A stretch of 64,000 bases of DNA from an uncultured SAR116 cluster alpha proteobacterium (GCA_902592615.1 CACJFI010000001.1:1-64000); one strand, 5' to 3'. Shown: positions 9,361 to 19,058, numbered from the stretch's first letter. Notes: generated by a model not told the origin, from the sequence alone. Numbers and translations are program-made.

Positions 9361-10776
9361 TTGGTGACAATCTTAGATATAAACAACAGCTCATTTTATA
9401 ATAAATTTGATTATAATGTTGAAAAAGCTGTAGAGGCATTGAAAAAAGAATTTGGTCAACAATTTTCAATATCTAAATCCGTTCGTGAACAACATACTAG
9501 CACAACTACAGTTCATACACCCGAACTACCTGATGGTGTTGTTTTTGCATATAGTAAGGAAGATGTTCAAAAAACTGTAAAAATTTGTCACGAACATGGT
9601 TGCCCAATTATCCCCTTTGGTGCAGGTTCTTCTCTGGAGGGGCACCTAAATGCCAATTTTGGTGGGATCTCAATAGATATGAATAATCTCAATAATATTA
9701 TAGAAGTTCACCCTGAAGATTCTACTGTTGTAGTACAACCTGGTGTAACAAGAGAACAACTTAATACATATCTAAGAGATACAGGTTTATTTTTTCCTAT
9801 TGATCCTGGCGCGAATGCTTCAATTGGTGGAATGACATCTACACGAGCTTCTGGAACAAATGCAGTTCGTTATGGTACAATGAAAGACAATGTTTTATCT
9901 CTTGAAGTTGTTATGCCAAATGGTGAGATAATAAAAACTGCCAGTAGAGCAAGAAAAAGTTCAGCTGGATATGATTTAACAAGATTAATTGTTGGTTCTG
10001 AAGGAACTTTGGGTGTAATTACTGAAATTACTCTTAAACTTTATGGTATACCTGAGGAAATTGGAGCTGGCAGGTGCACGTTTCCTTCTGTTAAAGATGC
10101 AACTGATGCAGTTATCATGACGATACAAGCTGGTATCCCAGTAGCTAGAATTGAACTATTAGACATTGCACAAGTTAAAGCAGTTAATAATTATTCTAAA
10201 TTGAGTTTACCAGAATCACCCTTGTTGCTTTTAGAGTTTCATGGAAGCAAATCTTCTGTTAAAGAGCAGTCAGAATTATTTAACGAGATTTCTAAAGATT
10301 TTGGAGGGAATAATTTTGAGTGGAACACTAATATTGAAGAAAGAAATAAATTATGGAAAGCTAGGCATGATGTTTATTATGCTGTAAAAGCATGTAGACC
10401 AGAGGCAGATTATATCGCAACAGACGTGTGTGTACCTATTTCAAGACTCTCGGAATGCATTACAGAAACCATTGAAGATATGGAGCAAAATAAATTATTT
10501 GGTCCTATTGTTGGTCATGTTGGAGACGGCAATTTTCATGTTCAACTTATGATTGATCCCAAAGACCAGAGTGAAATTGATGTTGCGAATGGTTTTTTAG
10601 AAAGATTAGCTCATAGAGCAATTAGTATGGATGGCACATGTACTGGTGAACATGGTGTAGGGCAGGGAAAAAAACAGTATCTACTTGAGGAGCTAGGTTC
10701 TGCGGTAAATTTTATGAAATTAATTAAGGAAGAATTAGACCCCAAAGGTATTATGAATCCTGGAAAAATTTTGTAG
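9361..10776 (+). CDS. FAD-binding oxidase (glycolate oxidase GlcD/D-lactate dehydrogenase family), copy 1
   Basis: PFGAGSSLEGHLNANFGGISIDM, GGMTSTRASGTNAVRYGTMKDNV, GSEGTLGVITEITLKLYGIPE, GTCTGEHGVGQGKK and DPKGIMNPGKIL. Confidence 0.9.
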   Translation: MVTILDINNSSFYNKFDYNVEKAVEALKKEFGQQFSISKSVREQHTSTTTVHTPELPDGVVFAYSKEDVQKTVKICHEHGCPIIPFGAGSSLEGHLNANFGGISIDMNNLNNIIEVHPEDSTVVVQPGVTREQLNTYLRDTGLFFPIDPGANASIGGMTSTRASGTNAVRYGTMKDNVLSLEVVMPNGEIIKTASRARKSSAGYDLTRLIVGSEGTLGVITEITLKLYGIPEEIGAGRCTFPSVKDATDAVIMTIQAGIPVARIELLDIAQVKAVNNYSKLSLPESPLLLLEFHGSKSSVKEQSELFNEISKDFGGNNFEWNTNIEERNKLWKARHDVYYAVKACRPEADYIATDVCVPISRLSECITETIEDMEQNKLFGPIVGHVGDGNFHVQLMIDPKDQSEIDVANGFLERLAHRAISMDGTCTGEHGVGQGKKQYLLEELGSAVNFMKLIKEELDPKGIMNPGKIL

Positions 10777-10808
10777 AAATAAAATCGATTATTTTAGAGG
10801 CATTAAAT

Positions 10809-12221
10809 ATGGATGGTAATACTTCAATTTGGTCTTCAGATAATTATGATCCTGTAAGTATCAAGTTATGTGTAAAAAAGTTAAAAGAAGAATTTGGACA
10901 GCAATTTTCAGATAGCCAGAGTATTTTAGAACAACACACTCATACAATGACAATACACGAATCTGAATTACCAAATGGTGTTGTATTTGTTGAAACAAAA
11001 GAGGATGTTCAAAAAGTTGTAAATATTTGTAAAGAATATAAGTGCCCAATTATACCATTTGGTGTTGGTTCTTCCTTCGAAGGGCATCTCAATGCACCTT
11101 TTGGTGGAATTTCTATTGATATGAATAATATGAATAAAATATTGAAGGTACATCAAGATGACCTTCTAGTTGTTGTTCAACCAGGTGTAACGAGAGAGCA
11201 GCTTAATACATACCTTAGAGATACAGGTTTATTTTTTCCAATTGATCCAGGGGCAAATGCATCAATAGGTGGAATGACTGCTACACGAGCCTCAGGAACA
11301 AATGCGGTTCGTTATGGTACAATGAAAGACAATGTGATAGCTTTGGAAGTTGTCACTCCAGACGGTCAGATAATTAAAACAGCAAATAAAGCAAGGAAAA
11401 GTTCTGCTGGATATGACTTAACAAGGTTAATAGTTGGTTCAGAAGGGACTTTAGGTATAACGACAGAAATTACTCTCAAACTCTATGGTATCCCAGAAGT
11501 TATAGCTGGTGGAAGAGTAAGTTTCCCAACCGTAAAAAATGCAACTGATGCGGTTATTATGACTATTCAAGCTGGTATCCCGGTTGCTAGAATAGAATTT
11601 ATGGATACAGCACAGGTAAAGGCTGTTAATAATTATTCCAAAACAAATCTTCCTGAAGCTCCATTGTTGTTGGTAGAATTTCATGGAAGTCAATCGTCTG
11701 TTGATGAGCAGTCGGAGTTATTTGGAGAGATATCATCTGATTTTGGAGGTAAAGATTTTGAATGGACTTCCAACAATGAGGACAGAAATAAATTATGGAA
11801 AGCAAGGCATGATGCGTATTGGTCATGTAGAGCTGTAAGGCCAGAGGCAGAACTTTATTCTACTGATGTCTGCGTGCCGATTTCAAAATTATCAGACTGT
11901 ATTACAGAAACGATTGAAGATATGGAACAAAATGAATTAATAGGTCCAATAGTAAGTCATGCAGGAGATGGAAATTTTCACGTTGCACTTTTAATTGATA
12001 AAAATAACAAAACTGAGTTAGACAAGTTAGATGAATTTTTAGTAAGAATATCTGAGAGAGCTATAAGAATGGATGGCACATGTACGGGTGAACATGGAGT
12101 TGGCCAAGGTAAAAGAAAATATATGCTTAAAGAGTTAGGTAATGCTGTAAATGTTATGAAAAGTGTAAAAGAAGCTTTTGATCCTCATAAAATAATGAAC
12201 CCAGGAAAACTTTTCCTGTAA
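10809..12221 (+). CDS. FAD-binding oxidase (GlcD/D-lactate dehydrogenase family), copy 2 (tandem paralogue)
   Basis: Near-collinear with 9361..10776 through its whole length, with the same FAD and C-terminal motifs. Confidence 0.9.
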   Translation: MDGNTSIWSSDNYDPVSIKLCVKKLKEEFGQQFSDSQSILEQHTHTMTIHESELPNGVVFVETKEDVQKVVNICKEYKCPIIPFGVGSSFEGHLNAPFGGISIDMNNMNKILKVHQDDLLVVVQPGVTREQLNTYLRDTGLFFPIDPGANASIGGMTATRASGTNAVRYGTMKDNVIALEVVTPDGQIIKTANKARKSSAGYDLTRLIVGSEGTLGITTEITLKLYGIPEVIAGGRVSFPTVKNATDAVIMTIQAGIPVARIEFMDTAQVKAVNNYSKTNLPEAPLLLVEFHGSQSSVDEQSELFGEISSDFGGKDFEWTSNNEDRNKLWKARHDAYWSCRAVRPEAELYSTDVCVPISKLSDCITETIEDMEQNELIGPIVSHAGDGNFHVALLIDKNNKTELDKLDEFLVRISERAIRMDGTCTGEHGVGQGKRKYMLKELGNAVNVMKSVKEAFDPHKIMNPGKLFL

Positions 12222-12304
12222 TATTGCATTAACATCATTCATAGTATGGTTAACAGGTTATTTTTCATTAACTTCAAGGTGTAGAGAATCTTCTACAAGT
12301 TCAG

Positions 12305-12907
12305 ATGATTACATACATAATTATTAGTTTTTTAATGATGGTTACTCCTGGCCCAGGTGTATTATCATTAGCTGGTGTTGGTGCTGGCTTTGGTTGGAAA
12401 GTTGGTATGATGTATCTTATTGGTTTATTTTTTGGAACTAATGGAGTTGCACTATTAGTAGTTTTAGGCTTCAAACAATTTTTATTTGAGATTGATGGTG
12501 TTGAAATTACTTTCTTGCTTCTTTCTTTATCTTATTTATCTTTTCTATCTTGGCGAATAGCTACGTCTGACAACAAAACTGGGTTTAAGCAGAGTTTGAA
12601 GGCGCCCAGATTATATGAAGGTATTTTTTTACAATTTGTTAATCCTAAAGCTTATGTTGTGCAAGGTCATTTGTTTGTAGTTTTATCTCTTGGACTGGCA
12701 TCATTCAATACTGAAATTATTGTAAAATTTATCATTGTTAATTCTATTTGGATACCAATTCATTTATTATGGCTTTGGTTAGGAATAAGTTTAAAGAAAT
12801 GGTCATTAGGTGTTAATAAACAAATTTGGGTAAATAGGGGAATGGGCCTGGCTTTGTTTGCAGTTGTTGTCCTTTCCACTTTTATGGAATTAAATTTAGA
12901 GATGTAA
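12305..12907 (+). CDS. LysE/RhtB family translocator
   Basis: N-terminal MVTPGPGVL and GAGFGWKVGMMYLIGLFFG; multi-spanning hydrophobic protein of about 200 aa with FVNPKAY. Confidence 0.8.
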   Translation: MITYIIISFLMMVTPGPGVLSLAGVGAGFGWKVGMMYLIGLFFGTNGVALLVVLGFKQFLFEIDGVEITFLLLSLSYLSFLSWRIATSDNKTGFKQSLKAPRLYEGIFLQFVNPKAYVVQGHLFVVLSLGLASFNTEIIVKFIIVNSIWIPIHLLWLWLGISLKKWSLGVNKQIWVNRGMGLALFAVVVLSTFMELNLEM

Positions 12908-13141
12908 AATGATCAAATATTAATCATCTACTAATTTGGCTAATTTTTTTTGCTCAAATTTTTAGCAAATATATTCTTTGTTTTTTGATTGATTAAACAT
13001 TTCATGACTTATTTAACGATTCGACATATAAAAATAGAAAGTTCAATAAACTCCCCCGTTTAATTGTACTCAAAACTAATACATTCCTCCCTAGTGATTA
13101 GTTTAAATTAGGTGCAGAGGATCTCCTTAAAATCCTCACTA

Positions 13142-13882
13142 CTAATACGTAGCTCTACCTCCTGATATGTCAAAAACTCCAGCTGTAGTAAAACTATTCT
13201 CCTTACTTCCTAAGAAAGTAATTAAAGAAGCAATCTCATCAACGGTTACGAATCTTTTTCTTGGTATTTTAGACAGCATGTAATCAATAAATTCTTGTGA
13301 TACTTGATCAAGTATTCTTGTTTTTGCCGTTGCAGGAGTAATACAATTAACTGCAATATCTTGATCAGCTGTTTCTTTTCCAAGAGATTTAGTTAATCCA
13401 ATGACAGCAGCCTTTGATGCTGAGTAAGCAGGAGCATTAGGGTTGCCCTCTTTTCCAGCAATAGATGCTATATTAATAATTCTACCATATCCGTTTTCTC
13501 GCATAGTTTTAACAACATATTTGTTGCAATAAAACACACCATTAACATTTACATTGAAAACTTTTGACCATTCTTCAACTGGATAATCCCATGTTGAAAA
13601 GGTCGGACCTGCTATACCTGCACTACATACTAATATGTCAATTTTTTTTAGCTGGTTAATTGTTTCAGCCGTAGCTTGTTTTACAACTTTATTATCAGTT
13701 TGATCAACTTCTAAAAAATGGCAATTAAGTTCTTTTGCAGCGTCCATACCCAACTTTTTATCAATATCCCAAATCATAACTTCACAGCCATCATTAATAA
13801 ATCTTTTTGCAGTTGCTAGTCCAATCCCTTGAGCTCCACCAGTAATAACTGCAGTTTGTCCATTAAAATTAGCCATAAACAC
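13142..13882 (-). CDS. SDR family oxidoreductase (3-oxoacyl-ACP reductase-like)
   Basis: TGGAQGIGLATAKR, NIASIAGKEGNPNAPAYSASKAAV and FDISGGRATY. Confidence 0.88.
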   Translation of the reverse strand: MFMANFNGQTAVITGGAQGIGLATAKRFINDGCEVMIWDIDKKLGMDAAKELNCHFLEVDQTDNKVVKQATAETINQLKKIDILVCSAGIAGPTFSTWDYPVEEWSKVFNVNVNGVFYCNKYVVKTMRENGYGRIINIASIAGKEGNPNAPAYSASKAAVIGLTKSLGKETADQDIAVNCITPATAKTRILDQVSQEFIDYMLSKIPRKRFVTVDEIASLITFLGSKENSFTTAGVFDISGGRATY

Positions 13883-13941
13883 CCCCTGTATTTGATTTGG
13901 TTGAATTATAAGAATATATTAACAATAGATATATTTCATAT

Positions 13942-13958
13942 AAACACTTATAGTGTTT
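13942..13958. promoter_or_regulatory. Operator-like inverted repeat AAACACT-TAT-AGTGTTT
   Basis: Perfect 7-bp arms, 3-nt spacer, in the divergent intergenic region between 13142..13882(-) and 14009..14488(+). Confidence 0.35.
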
Positions 13959-14008
13959 TATATCGTTCAACTATCCAATGCTAGAAAAATTTTAAAAATA
14001 GAGGAAGT

Positions 14009-14488
14009 TTGATGGAAATATTTCACATAGTCATTATTGGAATTGTATCTTGTCTTGCAATGGATATGTGGCAGAGGCTACTTAAATTATTATATGATAT
14101 AAATCCTTCTGATTGGGGTATTGTTGGAAGATGGTTTTTATTAGTAATGTCTAGAGGAAAAATTTATAATCCTACTATCGATGAAGAAGATCCAATTAAA
14201 AATGAATTAATAATTGGCTGGATGGTTCATTATTCCGTTGCAATTATGTATTCAGTATTTTTTTTTATTTTATTAAAATATGAAATATGTAGCGCATCTC
14301 TTATGAATGGCATTATTTTTGGTTTGATAAGTGTAATTGTCCCTTGGTTTTTTTTTATGCCAGCTTTAGGTAAAGGTTTATTAGGAACAAAGACACCGTC
14401 ACCACTTATGGCTTGTTCTTTAGCAGTTGGAAGTCATATTGCTATAGGTGCGCCTATCGGTGGGTTTTATCAGGTATTTGGTTACTAA
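14009..14488 (+). CDS. DUF2938-type integral membrane protein
   Basis: Four hydrophobic spans; GIVGRWFLLVMSRGKIYNP, HYSVAIMYS, MPALGKGLLGTKTPSPL and SHIAIGAPIGGFYQ as in DUF2938/YagU-like proteins. Confidence 0.6.
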   Translation: MMEIFHIVIIGIVSCLAMDMWQRLLKLLYDINPSDWGIVGRWFLLVMSRGKIYNPTIDEEDPIKNELIIGWMVHYSVAIMYSVFFFILLKYEICSASLMNGIIFGLISVIVPWFFFMPALGKGLLGTKTPSPLMACSLAVGSHIAIGAPIGGFYQVFGY

Positions 14489-14516
14489 ATTAAGATATAC
14501 GTATTGAGTATAAAAA

Positions 14517-15164
14517 ATGAAAGAAAATAAATTAAGAGAGCAAATATGTGTTTTAGCTACTTCTATTTTTGATAGAGGCTTAACACATGGTTCAACCGGA
14601 AATATTTCAGTACGTTTGGATGATAATAATATTTTAGTTACTCCTTCTGGATCTTCTTTTGGTAGACTTGACCCAAAACAAATAGTCAAGGTTACTAAAT
14701 CTGGTGAAATTATTGGGTCTACAACACCTACAAAAGAATTACCACTTCATCAGGCTTTTTATGAAACAAGAGGAATGAAATCTGGCGCAGTAGTACACCT
14801 TCATTCTACGTATTCAGTCGCTTTATCAATGATGCCTGGAATTAATGAAGATAATGTTTTACCCTCATATACACCTTACTCCGTTATGTTATTAGGAAAG
14901 GTAAAATTACTTCCTTTTTTTGTGCCAGGAGATCCTGCAATGGGTGATGCAATCAAAGGTCTTGCTGGAAAAAGATCTTCCGTTCTTCTCGCAAATCATG
15001 GTCCTGTTGTTTCTGGTAAAGATTTGGAATCAGCGGTTAATGCTGTTGAAGAATTAGAAGCTAATGCTAAACTAGCTCTTATATTAAGAGGGTCAGATGC
15101 AATAGAATTAAAAACATCTCAAATAGATAAAATAGTGTCTAAATTTAACATAGAATGGGATTAG
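14517..15164 (+). CDS. Class II aldolase/adducin family (OtnC-like 3-oxo-tetronate 4-phosphate decarboxylase)
   Basis: TGNISVRL, VTPSGSSFG, VVHLHSTYSVAL and LLANHGPVVSGKDL motifs. Confidence 0.82.
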   Translation: MKENKLREQICVLATSIFDRGLTHGSTGNISVRLDDNNILVTPSGSSFGRLDPKQIVKVTKSGEIIGSTTPTKELPLHQAFYETRGMKSGAVVHLHSTYSVALSMMPGINEDNVLPSYTPYSVMLLGKVKLLPFFVPGDPAMGDAIKGLAGKRSSVLLANHGPVVSGKDLESAVNAVEELEANAKLALILRGSDAIELKTSQIDKIVSKFNIEWD

Positions 15165-15168
15165 GACA

Positions 15169-15936
15169 ATGTATAAATTTTCCGCTAATTTAGGTCTTTT
15201 ATGGACAGAAATGTCTCAAATCGACGCTATATATAAAGCTAAAGATAAAGGGTTTGATGCAGTAGAGTTTCAGTTTCCTTATCAATATGATTCTCGAGAA
15301 ATTAAAAAAGCATTGGATGATGTAAACTTACCTGTTATGGGTATTAATACAATTAAAGGTAATATTGAAAAAGGTGATAATGGTCTCTTAGCTGTCCCTT
15401 CAAGGGTGTCTGAGGCAAGAGACGCATTATTACAAGCATTTGAGTATGCAAAAGTAATTAAATCAAAAAACATTCATGCAATGGCAGGCGTCACAGATTT
15501 ATCAACAAAATCTCTTGTGACTTTTATTGATAATTTAAAATTTGCAAAAGAATTGGTCAAAGAAAGTAATATCGGTTTAGTCATTGAACCTTTAAACCTA
15601 AATGATAATCCAGGATATTTCTTAACAAGAGTGGAGCAGGCTAAGGAGATATGTGAGCTTGTAGGTTCTGATAGTATAAAAATTATGTTTGATTTTTATC
15701 ATGTTCAAATCAATCAAGGTAATGTCATAAATAGATTTGCAGATAATTTACCTTTCATTGGTCATGTGCAGATAGCTTCAGTAAAGCGTAGATCTGAACC
15801 AGACAAAGGTGAATTAGATTTTTCTTACATTATTCCAGAAATTTATAAAATAGGTTACAAAGGGCTGATTGGAGCAGAATATAAGCCAAGAACCACGACT
15901 GATGAAGGAATTGCTTGGATGGATAATTTTAAATAA
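15169..15936 (+). CDS. Hydroxypyruvate isomerase/OtnI-like TIM-barrel protein
   Basis: FSANLGLLWTEM start, IEPLNLNDNPGYFL, IKIMFDFYHVQI and GHVQIASVKRRSEPDKGELDF of the Hyi family. Confidence 0.85.
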   Translation: MYKFSANLGLLWTEMSQIDAIYKAKDKGFDAVEFQFPYQYDSREIKKALDDVNLPVMGINTIKGNIEKGDNGLLAVPSRVSEARDALLQAFEYAKVIKSKNIHAMAGVTDLSTKSLVTFIDNLKFAKELVKESNIGLVIEPLNLNDNPGYFLTRVEQAKEICELVGSDSIKIMFDFYHVQINQGNVINRFADNLPFIGHVQIASVKRRSEPDKGELDFSYIIPEIYKIGYKGLIGAEYKPRTTTDEGIAWMDNFK

Positions 15937-15956
15937 AAATTTTAAAGGATTTTTAA

Positions 15957-16925
15957 ATGAAAATAATCAGACAATATGGCCCTAATGAAATAGAAAACTC
16001 ATCATTGTGTTTTGGAACAATGCAGTTTGGAGACGGGGCAGATGAACGCGACAGCCAAGAAATGTATGAGGCATGTCGAGAAAATGGTATTAATTTTTTT
16101 GATACTGCATTTGTTTATACTGGAGGTAAATCTGAAAAAATTCTTGGAAATTTAATTAGAGAAGAACGTGAAAAAATTATTCTAATTACAAAAGCAGGTT
16201 CAGTTGGAGGTTCAAGTGGAGAAAATATTAGATCACAACTAGAGCAAAGTCTTAAAAGACTAAATCAGGATTACGTAGATATTTTCTTCTTACATCATTG
16301 GGATGATAATGTGCCATTAGAAAAAACATTTGAAACACTTAAAAAATTAAAAGAAGAAAAAAAATTTTTTCAACTAGGTGTTTCTAATTTTGCTGCTTGG
16401 CAAGTTATGAAAGCAAATTTGATTGCTCAAAAATATAATTTTCCATCAGTAGATATTCTGCAACCCATGTATAATATTGTTAAAAGACAAGCCGAAGTAG
16501 AAATTCTTCCTATGGCAATATCAGAAGATATTGGTGTAATAAGTTATAGTCCTTTAGGAGGGGGACTTCTTACGGGTAAATATGACGCATCAATTACATC
16601 AAGTAAAAATACATCTGGAAGACTTCATGAAAATGAAAAATATAAAATTAGATATGGACAAGATTGGATGTACAAAGCAGCACATTCTTTAAAAAATTTA
16701 GCTAATGATTTAAATTATGATCCTATTTCTTTGGCAGTTGCTTGGGTTTTAAAGAATGATGCAGTTACTGCCCCAATAATAAGCGCCAGAAATCTAAAAC
16801 AATTAAAACCTTCCTTAGATTCAGTAAAAATTTCATTAGATAATGAAACTTACAAATTAATATCTAGTATAAGTCCTATACCTGCTCCTGCAACTGATAG
16901 ATTAGAAGAAGTCAGTGACGATTAA
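15957..16925 (+). CDS. Aldo/keto reductase
   Basis: GTMQFGDGADE, INFFDTAFVYTGGKSEKILG, YVDIFFLHHWD and GVISYSPLGGGLLTGKY. Confidence 0.9.
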   Translation: MKIIRQYGPNEIENSSLCFGTMQFGDGADERDSQEMYEACRENGINFFDTAFVYTGGKSEKILGNLIREEREKIILITKAGSVGGSSGENIRSQLEQSLKRLNQDYVDIFFLHHWDDNVPLEKTFETLKKLKEEKKFFQLGVSNFAAWQVMKANLIAQKYNFPSVDILQPMYNIVKRQAEVEILPMAISEDIGVISYSPLGGGLLTGKYDASITSSKNTSGRLHENEKYKIRYGQDWMYKAAHSLKNLANDLNYDPISLAVAWVLKNDAVTAPIISARNLKQLKPSLDSVKISLDNETYKLISSISPIPAPATDRLEEVSDD

Positions 16926-16938
16926 ATAAGGAAATCTC

Positions 16939-17754
16939 TTGGATACTGCAATAGAAAAAAATTGGGAAGTTTATGCTTTAAAATATGCTGAAAGAGCAGA
17001 TAGAACTCGTAGTGACAGCTTCATTTTTGACGATCATTCTAATCATGCTCACACCATTGATTATTTTATTTGGGTTTTGAAATCAGATAAGGATATTGTT
17101 GTTGTAGACACAGGATATGATTACGACGAAGCTAAAAGAAGAGATAGGCCTATACAAAGAGCTCCATCTGAGGCCTTGAAAGCTATTAACGTTGAGGCTA
17201 GTGATGTTACTGACGTAATTATAACTCATCTTCATTATGATCATGCAGGTGGATTAAAGGATTTTCCTAATGCAAAATTTCATCTTCAAGAAACTGAGAT
17301 GGCATACGCGACTGGTCCATGTATGTGTCATGAAACTATTAAAATGCCTTTTACAGGGGAACATGTATGTGAAATGGTTAAAAATCTATACTCTGGCAGG
17401 GTTATCTTTTATAATGGTATTGGATCAATTAAAAGTGGAGTAACTGTTCATTTAGTAGGAGGTCATTCAAGAGGCCTGCAGTCTGTAAGAGTAAAAACAG
17501 AAAATGGTTATTTATGTTTGGCATCAGATGCCACACATTTCTATGAAAACTTTCTTATGGGTAAACCATTCCCTATTGTTGTTGATTTGGAAGACATGCT
17601 TAATGGCTTTAATTTAATTAAAAGTCTGGCAAGCAGTAATGATATGGTGATTCCAGGACATGATCCTCTAGTTAAAAACTTTTTTCCTAAAGAAGGAACA
17701 TCAGGTTTTGTTTGGAGATTAGATAAAGGACCAACTAGTCCAGTAAAGATCTAA
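16939..17754 (+). CDS. Metallo-beta-lactamase fold hydrolase (N-acyl homoserine lactonase family-like), TTG start
   Basis: VVVDTGYDYDEAKRR, ITHLHYDHAGGL metal-binding motif, GGHSRGLQ and SDATH. Confidence 0.82.
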   Translation: MDTAIEKNWEVYALKYAERADRTRSDSFIFDDHSNHAHTIDYFIWVLKSDKDIVVVDTGYDYDEAKRRDRPIQRAPSEALKAINVEASDVTDVIITHLHYDHAGGLKDFPNAKFHLQETEMAYATGPCMCHETIKMPFTGEHVCEMVKNLYSGRVIFYNGIGSIKSGVTVHLVGGHSRGLQSVRVKTENGYLCLASDATHFYENFLMGKPFPIVVDLEDMLNGFNLIKSLASSNDMVIPGHDPLVKNFFPKEGTSGFVWRLDKGPTSPVKI

Positions 17755-19051
17755 AGTTTTTTTCCATTGATCTTCTAAATGAAACAGTAGGATTATCAGA
17801 TAAATAATCTACATCTTTCCAAGTTATAATTTGATCTTCTTTAATATCTTTATTAAGTTTTATTCCATGAGCAAGACCTATTGGCAGAGTTTCATTTGAA
17901 AGAGAATCTCTTGCTGGTATCAGTTTGCCCCATACGGTAGCTCCACCTTCTCCATCTAAAATTTCACCTTTTTTTAGTGATCTTTTTGATGTGGCAACTA
18001 CATCACCTGAAAAATTTTGTGTTTGTCCAGTGGATTGATTTAATAAAGCTGCACTAAAGATTGAAATATTAAGTTCCATGCCAATTAAATGAAATGGTTT
18101 GTACATAGCAGAAAATTGTCCAGTACTATCAGTATTCATACCATATTGTTTAAAACATGAGGCTGCATAATCATTTGGTGCCTTGAGAACGGCGTAAACT
18201 CCCCATCTTAAATCTTTAAATACATCTTTACCATCTCTATCAAGAGATGATACTACCTCAACTTGTCCATCATGTTCTAAAACACCACCATTGTTTTTTG
18301 GTTTAAGTACCTCTGCTAGATCATCCATACCACAGGGAGGAAAAAGTAATCCATTGGAGGGTACCTTTAGGTTGCAAGCGTTAGCAATAGCTGCCATTTC
18401 AAGGCTTGATTTTGTTCCATCAAGAAATGAGTTAAACATTTTAGGGTTCATTCCAGCTTCAATTGCATCTTTTTCAGATAATCCATAGTAATTCCAAACT
18501 GTTTCTGGAGTTGATTTATGATATTCAGGAAGATATTTAGTACCTTTACCAGCAGCAGTTACATAAAAGCCACTAGACCTAGCCCAGTCAACAATTTCAG
18601 CAGTAAGGGCTGGCTGGTCTCCATAAGCCATAGAATATACAACACCAGCTGATTTAGCTTCTTTTGATAAGGACGCACCAGCTAAAACATCTGCTTCAAC
18701 ATTAACCATTACAATATGTTTACCTTTACGAAATGCTTCTCGAGCATGTGAAATTCCATCTGAAGGATTCCCAGTTGCTTCAACAACGACCTCTACTTCG
18801 GGTTTTGTTATTGCTTTAATTCCTGAGTCAACAAATTCGGCATTAGAAATAAGGTCATCATTCCAACCAACATTTTTACAAGCTTTCTTAGCATTATCTG
18901 GAATTAAATCTGCAATTATTACAACTTCTAAACCAGGGGTAGTTGGTACTTGACTTAAAAACATAGAGCCAAACTTTCCAGCTCCAATTAAGGCAACTTT
19001 AACGGGTCTATTATTATCAATTCTTTGTGAAATCAAATTTTGCAAAAACAT
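17735..19051 (-). CDS. NAD(P)-dependent oxidoreductase with C-terminal SAF domain (homoserine dehydrogenase-like fold)
   Basis: VKVALIGAGKFGSMFLSQ N-terminus, EVVVEATGNPSDG, C-terminal DVVATSKRSLKKGEILDGEGG (SAF). Confidence 0.78.
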   Translation of the reverse strand: MFLQNLISQRIDNNRPVKVALIGAGKFGSMFLSQVPTTPGLEVVIIADLIPDNAKKACKNVGWNDDLISNAEFVDSGIKAITKPEVEVVVEATGNPSDGISHAREAFRKGKHIVMVNVEADVLAGASLSKEAKSAGVVYSMAYGDQPALTAEIVDWARSSGFYVTAAGKGTKYLPEYHKSTPETVWNYYGLSEKDAIEAGMNPKMFNSFLDGTKSSLEMAAIANACNLKVPSNGLLFPPCGMDDLAEVLKPKNNGGVLEHDGQVEVVSSLDRDGKDVFKDLRWGVYAVLKAPNDYAASCFKQYGMNTDSTGQFSAMYKPFHLIGMELNISIFSAALLNQSTGQTQNFSGDVVATSKRSLKKGEILDGEGGATVWGKLIPARDSLSNETLPIGLAHGIKLNKDIKEDQIITWKDVDYLSDNPTVSFRRSMEKNFRSLLD

Positions 19052-19058
19052 ATCTTAA

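Noticed and set aside
10861-11826. Several minus-strand ORFs inside the second GlcD gene
   Set aside because: Antisense to a well-supported CDS, with no recognisable domains and unusual composition; a by-product of AT-rich codon usage.
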